Made by a program: the position numbers and the translations under genes
The notes under the pieces: generated by a model
The model's database searches: none
What the model was told of the DNA's origin: nothing
Seen by the model: only the letters and a program-made list of their open reading frames with translations
Assembly: GCA_036897625.1 (NCBI GenBank)
Contig: JAYMTA010001077.1
Location: 1-21,923, forward strand
Length of the DNA stretch: 21,923 bases
DNA from: Pelargonium cotyledonis
Taxonomy: Eukaryota; Streptophyta; Magnoliopsida; Geraniales; Geraniaceae
Reading direction: 5' to 3'
In this document: positions 1 to 9,018 of the stretch, one piece after another
Layout: every line of letters begins with the position of its first letter
Numbering within the stretch: the stretch's first letter is position 1

Positions 1-732
1 TCAGAGAACAGAACCAGATTTAGAACATGAAACCAAAACTAACATACACATAATAAAATCAGTCGAAACTCTTAAACACCTTAGATCTAGCAATCAAACT
101 TGAAAGCCCCTAGATCTAGCAACCAAGACATATAAAAACCTTAGATCTAGAAATCAAAACATGGAAAACTCTACATTTTGAGTGTATATAAAGCCGAGAA
201 CAAGAAAAAAAATTTAAAACAAAAAATAAAACTAAAAGGTAGATGTTACTTACGATAAGGCTTTAGAATTTTTCGGTTCCCAAAACAACAGAAAAATCGA
301 AACAAGAGCAAAAATCGAGAGAGAAAAAGAGAGAGAAGATCAAAGAATCAAGAAAGGAAAAAGATAAAGATGATTAACGAATCGAGAAAACAAAGAGAAT
401 ATCAAATTTCAAACGTAGAGAAAGAGAAAGATAAAAGATCAAATGAAATGAGAATGAGAGAAGAACCAATTAATAGAGTGAGAGAGAGAAGGAAGCTTCT
501 GGAATACAAGAGAGAGTGAGGCATGGGTTTGTGTGGGTAGGGTTAAGTTATTATGATGTACATTGTAGCGGGCGGGTGGGTTCCTAAGCAGTTTGGGGCT
601 CATAATCCGCTACCCACCCATTAGCTTAGCGGGTGGATGGTTTTGAGCCCCGCTACTTGTAGCAGGTAATTGGGGGCGGGTGGTTAGCGGGCGGGTAGCG
701 GGCAGTTTAGCGGTATTTTCTGCACCCCCCTA
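1..732 (-). mobile_element. hAT-family transposon, one end (truncated by window edge)
   Basis: The right edge, read on the minus strand, begins TAGGGGGGTGCAGAAAATAC, which fits a hAT terminal repeat (TA/CA-GGG-TG type). Bases 560-725 are full of GCGGGTGGG/GCGGGCGGGT words in both orientations, and an 8-bp inverted pair (ggggctca near 593, tgagcccc near 646) lies among them, as is usual for hAT subterminal regions. Bases 240-530 are purine-rich; read on the minus strand they look like a CT-rich leader that ends in a GTAAGT-type splice donor near 250, so the transposase is probably beyond the left edge. The 8 bp after the end are ctttaact, but the matching target duplication cannot be checked because the other end is outside the window. 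Confidence 0.55.
79..155. repeat. Three copies of a CCTTAGATCTAGCAATC-type direct repeat
   Basis: A 16-17 bp word with core TAGATCTAG recurs at 79-95, 109-124 and 139-155, spaced 30 bp apart with one to three mismatches. It lies in what would be the first intron or leader of the hAT element. Function unknown. Confidence 0.7.
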
Positions 733-830
733 CTTTAACTGCTACTGTATTTTTGTATTTGCTACAAATTTCATCAATATATATAGGCCTATTATTTATA
801 TTGAGGGTGAAAAATGTTAGATATGCATTC

Positions 831-1136
831 TTAGGGATGACGCAATGGTTAAGACACACATCTTGATAAGAGAAGTCGTGCATCAAGTGAGGTGAAATTT
901 TGGGTTAAAAATGGAGAGCTATTCCCTGTTGTGTAGCTTAACTGATAAAAAAATGTTAAAATATGTAACGATGGAAAACCAAGTTGGTGGTGGTGGTGTA
1001 AGAGACCACTTTGGTGCCGTAAGGTGCCAAAAACTCTAAGCTATGGTTAGGAGAATTAGTCTCTTTTCTGAACACTATTGGTTTCTTGTATATATACACC
1101 TTTAGGCCGTCGCTTATCAAAAAAAAAAAAAAAAAC
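831..1136 (+). mobile_element. Possible SINE (tRNA-like head, poly-A tail)
   Basis: The block starts with a box-A-like stretch (TGACGCAATGGTTAAG near 838-853), is followed by a weak box-B-like stretch (gaggtgaaatttt), and ends about 300 bp later in a run of about 17 A (1119-1135). Size and layout suit a plant SINE transcribed by RNA polymerase III. No flanking target duplication is visible and box B is poor, so this is a tentative call; it could be another short retrosequence. Confidence 0.35.
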
Positions 1137-1332
1137 TACAAGAAAAAAAACGTATGTAGCAACAAATTCAACTACTAACTCGATTATGTAGTTGATCACA
1201 AGTTGTTTTGTGAATGTCAAAGTAGGAAGGCAACTTCTAATCCAATCGTGCCACTAATGTCTTAAATGGTCGTTACACGTACAAATGTCGACTTTCACTC
1301 ATGCTACTATACTAATTAGAAAGTTCGCCCTT

Positions 1333-1973
1333 GCATATCTCATTTTATCTTATGCTCATCCTATTCATTGTTATACTTATTGTTACACAAGTGTAAATAA
1401 TATTTTTCGTGACTAGTTAACAAATCGGTTACCTCCAAATACGACCCAATCTAGATCATCAGAATGGGGAGTAGTACGTACGATGGGTTACACATTGAGC
1501 TTTTTACATCAATATGTACATTAGTTTTCATTTTGATATTTTATATGTGGATATTTATGAGCATATTACGTATAAATGTATCTTTTGCACATTACCGTAG
1601 AGTTTCAAAGGTTGAACATAATGTTTTCAATGCCATCTTTGTGTATATGGATACACTTGGACTAAAGTTTCAATGGAAATTGTTAAGGACTACTTCAAAA
1701 GATTAAAGGTAATTTAATGTTATGTGAAGTGTCGTTACTTGCTCAAGCATATTTCAATTTGGATAATTTCAAGTATATCCTTCGTTCAAATGATAATATA
1801 ACATATAAAAAAATGGCAGATAATAAACACTACTAAATAGATAGTTAAAATATATGAGCTCTTAAAACAATTTTTAAATCAAATGATCACCTATATTTGT
1901 CCAAACACAATTCTTTTTTATAAATCATAAGTTACTTTTCCTATTTCTACTATTTTATTTGTCTATTATAGTA
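1333..1973. other. AT-rich intergenic DNA, no gene recognised
   Basis: It contains a short open frame at 1464-1706 (80 codons, hydrophobic start) without recognisable motifs, splice context or promoter. Nothing else stands out. Confidence 0.5.
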
Positions 1974-2680
1974 TTCAAAGAGCAATAAAAATTTGGGTGC
2001 AGAAAAGAGCGTTTGGATTAGCTAATGACCAAAATAGCTCTTTTTACTGTTTGGTTATGACTAAATAACTCATGAGTACTTGACAGTGAACTAAAATAAA
2101 AGAGTTCACTTCAAAAAAATTTCCAACTTGTGACGGAAATTTTTGTCACATATTTGTGGATTTCACTCACAAAATGTAATCTGTAACGAAATTGTGACAG
2201 AATATTTCTATCATTATTTGAGTTGTCAGTTGTCACAAATATGCATCTGTGACAGAAAATATGAATTTTGTCACAATTTGTAACGGAAAATTTTCTGTCA
2301 CAGTTTGTAATTTTTTTTGTAGTGGTTGGGTGCCCTTATCTTTTGATTTTTCAGCTTATGAGCTCTTAAAAAAGAGTTATTTTGACCAAATAAAAAACAT
2401 TTATGTTCTTATATCTTTCTCTTAATTACTCATATATTTATTCTATGATTAAATTTATTAGTTAACTTTAAAAATTATAATAATTATTTGTCATTTTTAA
2501 GTTTTAATTATAATTCATAGAATATCAATAAATATTATTATTTTTTTATGAACATTTTTATTCAAACAATTAAATTGTTTCTTTTTAAAAATAGTTAAAT
2601 AGCAAAATTACTCATAATTTTCTTTTATTACAAGCTATTTTTAAAAAGTTAATTCAAACACCCTTTATTAACTCTTTGAA
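1974..2680. mobile_element. Non-autonomous inverted-repeat element (possibly hAT-like) hosting a CACTA MITE
   Basis: The outer arms pair imperfectly: ttcaaagagcaataaa at 1974-1989 against the complement of 2664-2680, then gtttggattagct at 2011-2023 against the complement of aattcaaacaccc near 2651-2663. A second pair, gaccaaaatagctcttt (2027-2043) with aaagagttattttgacc (2371-2387), brackets the CACTA MITE at 2107-2324. The GGGTGTTTGRATT-like arm resembles hAT-type MITE ends, but no 8-bp duplication was found. Confidence 0.42.
2107..2324. mobile_element. CACTA-type MITE with GTT target duplication
   Basis: The left end reads CACTTCAAAAAAATT and the right end, on the opposite strand, reads CACTACAAAAAAAATT. 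Subterminal tgtgacrgaaa words are repeated in both orientations. The flanks are GTT at 2104-2106 and GTT at 2325-2327, the 3-bp duplication expected of CACTA (En/Spm) elements. At 218 bp it has no coding capacity and depends on a transposase elsewhere. Confidence 0.8.
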
Positions 2681-2692
2681 GTTTTCAACAAT

Positions 2693-3195
2693 TCCACGTA
2701 ATTTTGTGATTTATAAACATGGAAAAAAATAAAATACACAATTATTCTCAGAATTAGTCAATTAAGATCACAAAGTTACACAATTATCACACCAGAATAA
2801 CCTATATAAGTTATTTGAAACTGCTTATAATTTGTATAGTAGTATTAATTAGGAAACATGTTTTTAATGAGTCTTGATAATTGAAGATCTAAAGTAGTAC
2901 TACTAGGAGTTTTCATTAAAGTCAACAAACACCATGCATGTGGTCATGATCATATTATCAAATAATTCCAAGAAAAGAGTCCATTTTTGGCAGACTGGTT
3001 GAAGTAATTTGGAACCTCAATGCCTAAAACAAGGAAATAAAAGGTTCATCATCATCTGCCAACACCTTGCACCTCACTATCACCCATTAAACTTGCTACA
3101 AACTACTTATTAATTCTATGCTTAATAACTTCTTTCCATTTTAAACAGATGATTATATTTTAATATTTGTAAAATTCAAATTTAAGTGACCATTA
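2693..3195. other. AT-rich intergenic DNA, no gene recognised
   Basis: No open frame, repeat or RNA gene that I can support. This is part of the distal upstream region of the bHLH gene. Confidence 0.5.
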
Positions 3196-3197
3196 TA

Positions 3198-3439
3198 CTC
3201 CCTTCGTTTCAAAATGAGTGTCTTATTTTTTTTGCATTTTTGTCATAAAATGAATGTCTTGTTTCACTTTCTAGTAAGTTAGTTATGCATGAATTGTCAA
3301 TAATATCTTTATACAATGTTAGTTAGGATCTTTCAACACATGACCATGAGTATACAATAGTAAACATATTACACTAACTAACTTTTTCTTAATTTTTCTT
3401 AAATTAAAAATGATGACACTTATTTTGAAACGCAGGAAG
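3198..3439. mobile_element. Stowaway-type (Tc1/mariner) MITE
   Basis: The terminal repeats are CTCCCTTCGTTTCAAAATGA at the left and, on the opposite strand, CTTCCTGCGTTTCAAAATAA at the right, close to the Stowaway consensus CTCCCTCCGTTTC. The flanks are TA (3196-3197 and 3440-3441), the mariner target duplication. The element is 242 bp, AT-rich inside and noncoding. It lies about 0.8 kb upstream of the bHLH start codon. Confidence 0.88.
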
Positions 3440-3875
3440 TATATATTTTGATGAAACAAGATAAATTACAGTAGAGTTAAAAACAAGCACTTGAAAATTG
3501 GAAACTCAACTCTCAACAGCTCATGAAAAACACAGGGAAAAAAGCAAGTGAAAGATGAGCCATTCATCTAAATTTAGTAATTAAAGTACTAAGAAATGGA
3601 GTTGAAACACTCCCAAAAGAGGCAAGCTAAAAGTTAAGAAAATTGTATTAATAACCACTAGTATACTATTATTTTTGAAAAATAAATAATTTGGAGACTA
3701 TTAAATTGTAGAGTTGGTGATGTATTTTTGGTTAATACATGAAAGAAAAATCAAAGTTGATGGCTCTCTCTCCTCCTTCTCTGCTCTGTAACTGTAACTG
3801 CAACTGCACAGCACAGCACAGCATTTACACAAAACAAACAAACACAAAAATTAAAATCAAGATAAATATTTGCCT

Positions 3876-3929
3876 CCTCTCTCTCTCTCTCTGTCTCTCT
3901 GTCTCTCTACCTCTCTGTTTCTCTCTCTA
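3876..3929 (+). repeat. CT-rich microsatellite in the bHLH leader/promoter
   Basis: This is an almost pure pyrimidine tract of CT dinucleotides interrupted by gtct/tacct. Such tracts are common around transcription starts of plant genes. A TATA-like gataaatatt lies just upstream at 3860-3869, so transcription may start in or near this tract; this is inference. A (ctgtaa/ctgcaa/cagca) micro-repeat precedes it at 3785-3822. Confidence 0.7.
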
Positions 3930-4143
3930 AATCATCAAGAGATCTTCCTTGCTTTCGGTGCTGTTCTTGTGGTAAAGTAAATCTGAGTTTCTCTCTGACC
4001 TCACCTCAACAATCCATCCAATTACGGCTGCTCTGCTCTGGTTGCTTCCTCTGCAAGATCTTATCTTCCTCTGCTTACATATCAAGCTATACTATTTTCT
4101 CGAGAAAGTGAAAGAAAATTCTTCTCCAAGAAGAAAAAAAGTT

Positions 4144-4191
4144 ATGTCAATGGTATATACAGTGGCTCTCAGGCATCAAATAGTGACGTGA
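4144..4191 (+). CDS. Upstream ORF (15 codons) in the bHLH leader
   Basis: An ATG at 4144, with a second in-frame ATG at 4150, opens a frame that ends at TGA 4189-4191, giving MSMVYTVALRHQIVT. It lies 55 nt before the main ATG and no other ATG intervenes, so scanning ribosomes would meet it first if this stretch is in the mRNA. It may dampen translation of the bHLH protein. I cannot say whether the peptide is conserved, and an alternatively spliced leader could remove it. Confidence 0.4.
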   Translation: MSMVYTVALRHQIVT

Positions 4192-4246
4192 GCCTAAAAT
4201 ACTATTCTTTTCAAGTGTTTTGGAATTGGAATTCGGAAACAGGTTC

Positions 4247-6180
4247 ATGGATTCAAATACCCATCAGAGTTTTCAACCCCAACAGCACCAAAACCACCAA
4301 CCCAATACTGGGTTGCTCCGGTTTCGCTCCGCCCCGAGCTCGCTCCTCATGAGCTGCGCTGACGCCGCCGCGGGAAAGGGCGGCTCGTGCGAGAGTTTCA
4401 AAACAGAGAGACTGATCTCCAGATTCATCGGCAACGATTCGGTTTCGCCGACCTTCCGTGGCTTCGAGGACAAATCTCCCGCCGCCGCCACCGTTTCCGG
4501 GGCGGGCGCGGCCGGTTAGTGTTACCACACGGCGCTGGAGCCGCCCCCCCCCCCCCCCCCCGCTGTTGGGGGGGGGGCGCCGGCCGTTAGTTATAGCAAC
4601 TCGCCGCGTGGGTATTCGGGTCTGCCGCCTCATTATCCGAGACAGAACTCGCTGTCGACGGCGACTTCAATGGACAGCTCGTACGGGTTGGTCGGTTCTG
4701 TGGCAATGGATCAGCAAAAACAGCTCAAACCGGTCAATTCCATTTCCAATCTTATGAGACAAAACAGCTCTCCTGCTGGTCTCTTCTGTCAGTTCTCTGT
4801 TCCCAACGGTAAATTTATTTGCTTTCTGTTCATCAAGGTTCTGCTGAAATTTACAATCTTTATCAGATTTGAATACAAGATTTTACTGCACTTTTCATTT
4901 TTACTCTTCAAGATCCTGTCACTGAAGCAATGATTTTGAAGTTATATTATAGCTATGAAATATGGAAGCTATGAAGTTTTATATATTTCTCTGAAAAATC
5001 TATCAAGTTTATTATGCGTAGAATCAAATTGTTGGTTTAAGCTCTGGTGATCTTGACTGTGACTAGTTTTTTATATTGTTGTTATGGTTGTACTGTTAAG
5101 ATCTCCTTTTTGTTCAATACTTTTCAAAAGAAACCTATTTAGATGCTTACTTAGCTCGAACGAATCACCGAAATTGTAACGAAAATCGCAGGATTGGGTC
5201 CAGCTCGAGGCATGGGAGGCTATAGGTTAGGAAATGGAGCTAATGGGGAGTTAAATTCATCTACCAAGAGGTTGAGGAGCCAGTTAAGCCTCTCGTCGAG
5301 ACTACCTTCGTCGTTGGGGATGTTATCTCAGATATCTGAGATCGAGGACGAGAGCATTGAAGACTGTAACCCCCTTGAGGGAAAGCTCGGGTACCCGTTT
5401 CGTTCGTGGAACGATCCCTTGAGTTTCAATGGCATGAAGAGGGAGCAAGAGGATGATCATGAAACTTTGTTTTCTGGCTCTCAGGTATCATCTTTGATCT
5501 TTATTGCTATTATCTGTATGTTTTCTTTGTTATTTAGCTATCTGAATTGTGTGTATCAATAGAATGGAGAGCTCGGAAATCGTGTTCGTCTCTTATCGCA
5601 CCATTTGAGCTTGCCCAAGACCTCATCTGAGATGGTTGCTGTGGAAAAGTTCTTGCACTATCAAGATTCTGTTCCTTGCAAGATAAGAGCAAAGAGAGGC
5701 TGTGCCACTCATCCTCGGAGCATTGCCGAAAGGGTAAAGCTCGTTGCTAACGCTAGTAATCGAATTTTTTGATTCTATGATAACCGAAGTTGCTTCACTT
5801 TCAGGTTCGAAGAACTCGGATAAGTGAACGAATGAGGAAACTGCAAGAGCTTGTCCCGAACATGGACAAGGTACGAAACTTTCATTGTTCTTGAATCAGT
5901 GAATTGTGAATTGATCGAATAAAGTGTTGAGATGTTTGTGTTTCTTGATCTGCAGCAAACGAACACATCTGATATGCTAGATTTGGCTGTAGATTACATT
6001 AAAGATCTTCAGAGACAGTTCAAGGTACAACAAGATACTCTCTTGATGAAAAATGTTCATCTTTTGTTGTATTGACAGATGTTTAATTTGTTTTCTTGAT
6101 TTCTGCAGACTCTCAGCGATCATCGAGCGAATTGCAAGTGTTTAAATTCACAACGTTCGATCTCTAATCGAAACATTTGA
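4247..6180 (+). CDS. BHLH130: bHLH130/FBH4-type basic helix-loop-helix transcription factor (six exons; stop codon in exon 1)
   Basis: Nuclear E-box-binding activator family; in Arabidopsis the FBH proteins activate CONSTANS and relatives act in stomata and stress. Exons: 4247-4808, 5192-5484, 5563-5733, 5805-5870, 5956-6024, 6109-6180, all GT-AG and together in frame (410 residues). The N-terminus has the family signature LLRFRSAPSSLL. The middle has GLPPHYPRQ, LMRQNSSPAGLF, LPSSLGMLSQISEI and LSHHLSLPK. The bHLH spans about residues 335-387: basic region CATHPRSIAERVRRTRISER with E341 and R344/R345, then helix 1, the short loop NMDKQTNTSD and helix 2. The tail is RANCKC...NRNI. ATG 4247 is chosen because MDSN opens relatives. 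Odd point: codon 91 is TAG (4517-4519), in the same reading frame as conserved sequence on both sides, beside long C and G runs. Gene identity is secure; integrity is not. Confidence 0.92.
4517..4577 (+). other. In-frame TAG plus C18 and G10 homopolymers in bHLH exon 1
   Basis: TAG at 4517-4519 interrupts the bHLH frame. A run of 18 C (4544-4561) and a run of 10 G (4568-4577) follow. Upstream (VSPTFRGFEDKSP) and downstream (SPRGYSGLPPHYPRQ) are in the same frame, so two compensating length changes could remove the stop: the +1 frame reads LVLPHGAGAAPPPPP without a stop up to the C run. The family has a proline-rich stretch at this place. Either runs this long were miscalled, or the allele is truly disrupted. 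Confidence 0.75.
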
Positions 6181-6600
6181 GTTGGATCTGTGCACAAAAT
6201 AAGAACAATGACACAGACTGATTTGTCTCTAGAGGAAAGGAGGAGATATTTTTTCTCCTTTTTTTCAGTGGTTGTAATGTAGGAATGTTGGTTAGGTTTT
6301 ATCAGTATCTACAAAGCATAGTAAGGTACCAAGTTACATGTATGACTGAACTAAAGTGAAATTGTATAGTTCTAATGATACATAGTAATTTTTGTTTTGT
6401 CCAATGAATTTGGTCATGTTCTTAAAAGAGGTTGTGGATCATTTAGGAAAATGGTACTTCACTTGCACTTCTTTGAAAAAATTTCAAGACTGAACTTTCA
6501 GGCAATGCAACAGTAAGGTGCTGTCAAATATTCACTTGCACTTGCACTTCTGGGAAAGGTACACCCAGAAAGGAAAACAATGAGACTACCGTGACGACGT
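6181..6600 (+). other. Probable 3' UTR and downstream flank of the bHLH gene
   Basis: T-rich sequence follows the TGA at 6178-6180, with TGTAATGTA-type far-upstream elements near 6272-6282 and AATGAA near 6402, consistent with a plant 3' end somewhere before about 6420. No canonical AATAAA was seen, so the cleavage site is not fixed. Confidence 0.4.
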
Positions 6601-6618
6601 TATCGTCATCAATAATTC

Positions 6619-6656
6619 TGAATATAAATATTTTATTTGAATATAAATATTTTATT
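6619..6656. repeat. Perfect 19-bp tandem duplication
   Basis: TGAATATAAATATTTTATT occurs at 6619-6637 and again directly at 6638-6656 without mismatch. Noncoding, AT-rich. Confidence 0.9.
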
Positions 6657-7972
6657 TTTCGAAGAGAAAGTATGGTTTATTGTCACTGCGCGCTTCAGAT
6701 TTATCTTTCAAAATCTCTCTGTTTTAAACATGTTCAGTAGAAATTCTTATTCTCGAGTTCGATGTGGATTCTAGTGTTTATGCACAACGTTTGATATGAC
6801 TGTGTACTTCTTTTGCGCATGACTGAAGACCCTCGCATTGAAGACCAAAAACACTGGACATTCAAGAACTTCGAACTTTTACATATTATGTAAGGTTGAC
6901 GAAGTCAACAGACACATCAATTAAATTTGTCACATACAAAATTAAAAATAAAGATTTTTTGTGTCATATTTGTATACAGAATTTTAACTTCTTCACATTT
7001 TAATACACACCGTAAAGAGACAACCAATATCGTTAATAAACTAATTTGAACCCAATTTAATACACACAACAAACGTTGCCTTTTGTAATTATACACTAAC
7101 AAAAATTTCAATTTTTACGGTAAAAAGAGATTCACATTGTTACAAAATAAATAAATAAATAAATTCAATTGATTCAATAGAAAAAACTTAATAAAAAAAT
7201 ATGAAAAACAATACACCAACATAATACTTCGAAAAATCCAAAACTTCTAAAATTGATTTTAGTTTCTTTACTAGGACCCTCTTAGAGCAGCAAAGTTTGC
7301 AAATTCAAATTTTTTCTTCATTTGGTAATAAATATTAAAGCTAAATAAAATAACGGAAATTAAAACAATAAATAAAAACTCAATACATAGGCGCCCGAGC
7401 TCCACTTTAGTTTCTTAATTTCCTGAATACCAAATATGTCAATCATGGAGGAGTAATCGAGACTCTCGAGGAAGATCGAGATCACAACCGTTTCTTTTAT
7501 ACCATGTTAATCCAATCTCATAAGAGATATTCGAATACACTCATACTTTGATCACCGAAGGTTAGAAAAATTCCAACTTAGGTTCCTAAAGAAGCCCAAG
7601 TCTCAGTTCGGCCACTGAAGATGTCAAACTATAACTTTGGCCTCCAAAAACACCTCGAACACCCCTCTAGCTATGTCACTTAGAAATTAGTGATCGAAGG
7701 AGCTCAACGAACTGCGAAAGTGCTTAGTAATTGTGATATTTCACTAATGACCGAAACCAAGACCAGACTGAAGGAATTAAGTCTCCTACGCAAGATTGGG
7801 ACCCTGCTAGCTAAACAACATCGAACACGCACTTCATGCAAGTTTGTGTTTCCTTTGTGCCCTACGACCAAACACCCACTGTACAAAAAAAATAAGATTT
7901 TGTGAAAGAGTTCCTTAAATTGTTCCAGGCACGAAGGAGTTTCCTGAATCCTTATGCTCAATCCATTTTTTT
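6657..7972. other. Intergenic DNA between bHLH and Rab genes, no gene recognised
   Basis: Mostly AT-rich, with an (AAAT)n microsatellite at about 7144-7164. From 7380 onward base composition rises and the sequence resembles old retroelement material, but I find no LTR ends, protein motifs or terminal repeats. Small open frames near 7690-8105 on either strand lack family motifs. Confidence 0.45.
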
Positions 7973-8150
7973 GGTCTTGAATTGTTTACCAAGCTCCAAA
8001 AGTTTTCTAAAGTCTTTGGAATGGTCCAATTGCGAAAAGCTAAACCATTTATTAGGTTTCAAAATGCTCTTAAGAGCTTTGTTTCTGGTCCAATTTTTTG
8101 CCTAGACCGTTTATGAGGCTCCAAGGAGCTCATAAGAGATTTCTGCCCAA
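7973..8150. repeat. Degenerate tandem repeat, about 50-64 bp units, three copies
   Basis: Units begin at about 7973 (ggtcttgaattgtttacc), 8023 (ggtccaattgcgaaaagc) and 8087 (ggtccaattttttgccta). Each continues with an accatttattaggtttcaa-like or accgtttatgaggctccaa-like segment and a ctcttaagag-like segment. The copies are strongly diverged. Function unknown. Confidence 0.5.
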
Positions 8151-8195
8151 TCCTATGCTGAAAAATTGGGCCCCAAGGTTAGGTCTTGTCCTATG

Positions 8196-8345
8196 GCTCT
8201 ACGCGAGTCCATCTCCACGAAGATAGTTTGCTCACGCATAGAGCGTCATACTATAGCCTTATGGTGAGTTTGATGCAATAGCATTAAGCGAGTCCACCTT
8301 CGCGAAGAAGTTCACTCTCGTAGTGAGTTTAGACATCGTAATCTC
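8196..8345. repeat. Diverged direct repeat of about 87 bp, two copies
   Basis: GCGAGTCCATCTCCACGAAG near 8202 and GCGAGTCCACCTTCGCGAAG near 8289 head two units that both continue with ctcacg/ctctcg and a gtgagttt word. It adjoins the repeats at 7973-8150, so 7970-8400 as a whole is repeat-built noncoding DNA. Confidence 0.5.
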
Positions 8346-8603
8346 GTGACTAGTATGCTTTTGTGAAAAGTTTTCTCCCGTCACAAAAATAGGTACGTTA
8401 TCCTCATTATTACACTTTTTTTTTATTATATTCAAATGACACCTCTTTTTTATATCAGTTTTAAATGATACTTATTACAAGAGAAAAACATTATTAAAGT
8501 CAGCGACTTGTTCACATTTTATAGATAAATTGAGCATCATAAGTCACCAAATCTAAAGGTGCATGTCCGCTTAAAAATCCACTCACACATTAATCAACTA
8601 CAC

Positions 8604-8610
8604 TATAAAT
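8604..8610 (+). promoter_or_regulatory. TATA box of the Rab gene
   Basis: The sequence is cacTATAAATac, a near-perfect plant TATA box. It is 415 nt before the start codon and about 125 nt before the telo-box, predicting transcription start near 8635 and a leader of about 380 nt. The start is inferred, not seen. Confidence 0.65.
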
Positions 8611-8730
8611 ACATCAAAACTTTCTGTGTCCGGAAACCGTTATTTCCGTTGTCCTTCCCTCCCTCCTTGTGCCCATTGCGCGGCCTCTCTACATCATTCC
8701 CATGGCTAAAAGGTTTTCTTATTTGTTTTG

Positions 8731-8747
8731 AAACCCTAACCCTAACC
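8731..8747 (+). promoter_or_regulatory. Telo-box in the Rab gene leader
   Basis: AAACCCTAACCCTAACC is two and a half plant telomere repeats. Single telo-boxes are known in 5' regions of plant genes active in dividing cells and bind TRB/Pur-alpha-type proteins. This copy would lie within the transcribed leader. Confidence 0.7.
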
Positions 8748-9018
8748 CCAATTCTCAATCCCAAATCCGAATCCCCAACCTTTTTTCTACATGTTTCGCT
8801 ACTAATTTTCCAAACTCATCACAATTCGTAGCCTTTAATTTTGATTTTCGTGTTGATTGCTTGGTAATTATTTTTGTCGCTTAACCATCCGAGCTTCAGA
8901 TCCGGTTCAATGCCCCCAGATGATTGATTTGAACAAATTGGTTCGTAGATCTCGTAGCTTGTTTAGGTCGAATCTGTGGTTCTGATCAGAGGCGACTGAG
9001 CGGATCTGATTGGCGAGG

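Noticed and set aside
79..155. CRISPR-like spaced repeats
   Set aside because: Only three imperfect 16-17 bp copies with short AT-rich gaps, in a plant hAT element; no array features.
1464..1706. 80-codon open frame with a hydrophobic start
   Set aside because: No recognisable motif, no promoter or splice context, and AT-rich DNA yields such frames by chance.
4515..4596. A small intron (GTTAGT ... TTAG or TTATAG) that would remove the in-frame stop
   Set aside because: Neither acceptor at 4590 or 4596 leaves a multiple of three, so the downstream frame is lost; the stretch is also far too GC-rich for a plant intron.
4253..4633. 126-codon minus-strand frame and other overlapping frames over bHLH exon 1
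   Set aside because: These are shadows of a GC-rich coding exon; the plus frame carries the conserved bHLH130 N-terminal motifs.
6720..6900. Copia-type retroelement tail (gaagaccctcgcattgaagacc stretch)
   Set aside because: The wording is suggestive, but no LTR end, polypurine tract or primer site could be placed.
7690..8105. Overlapping open frames on both strands as a possible gene
   Set aside because: No domain, and the region is built of degenerate tandem repeats with both strands equally open.
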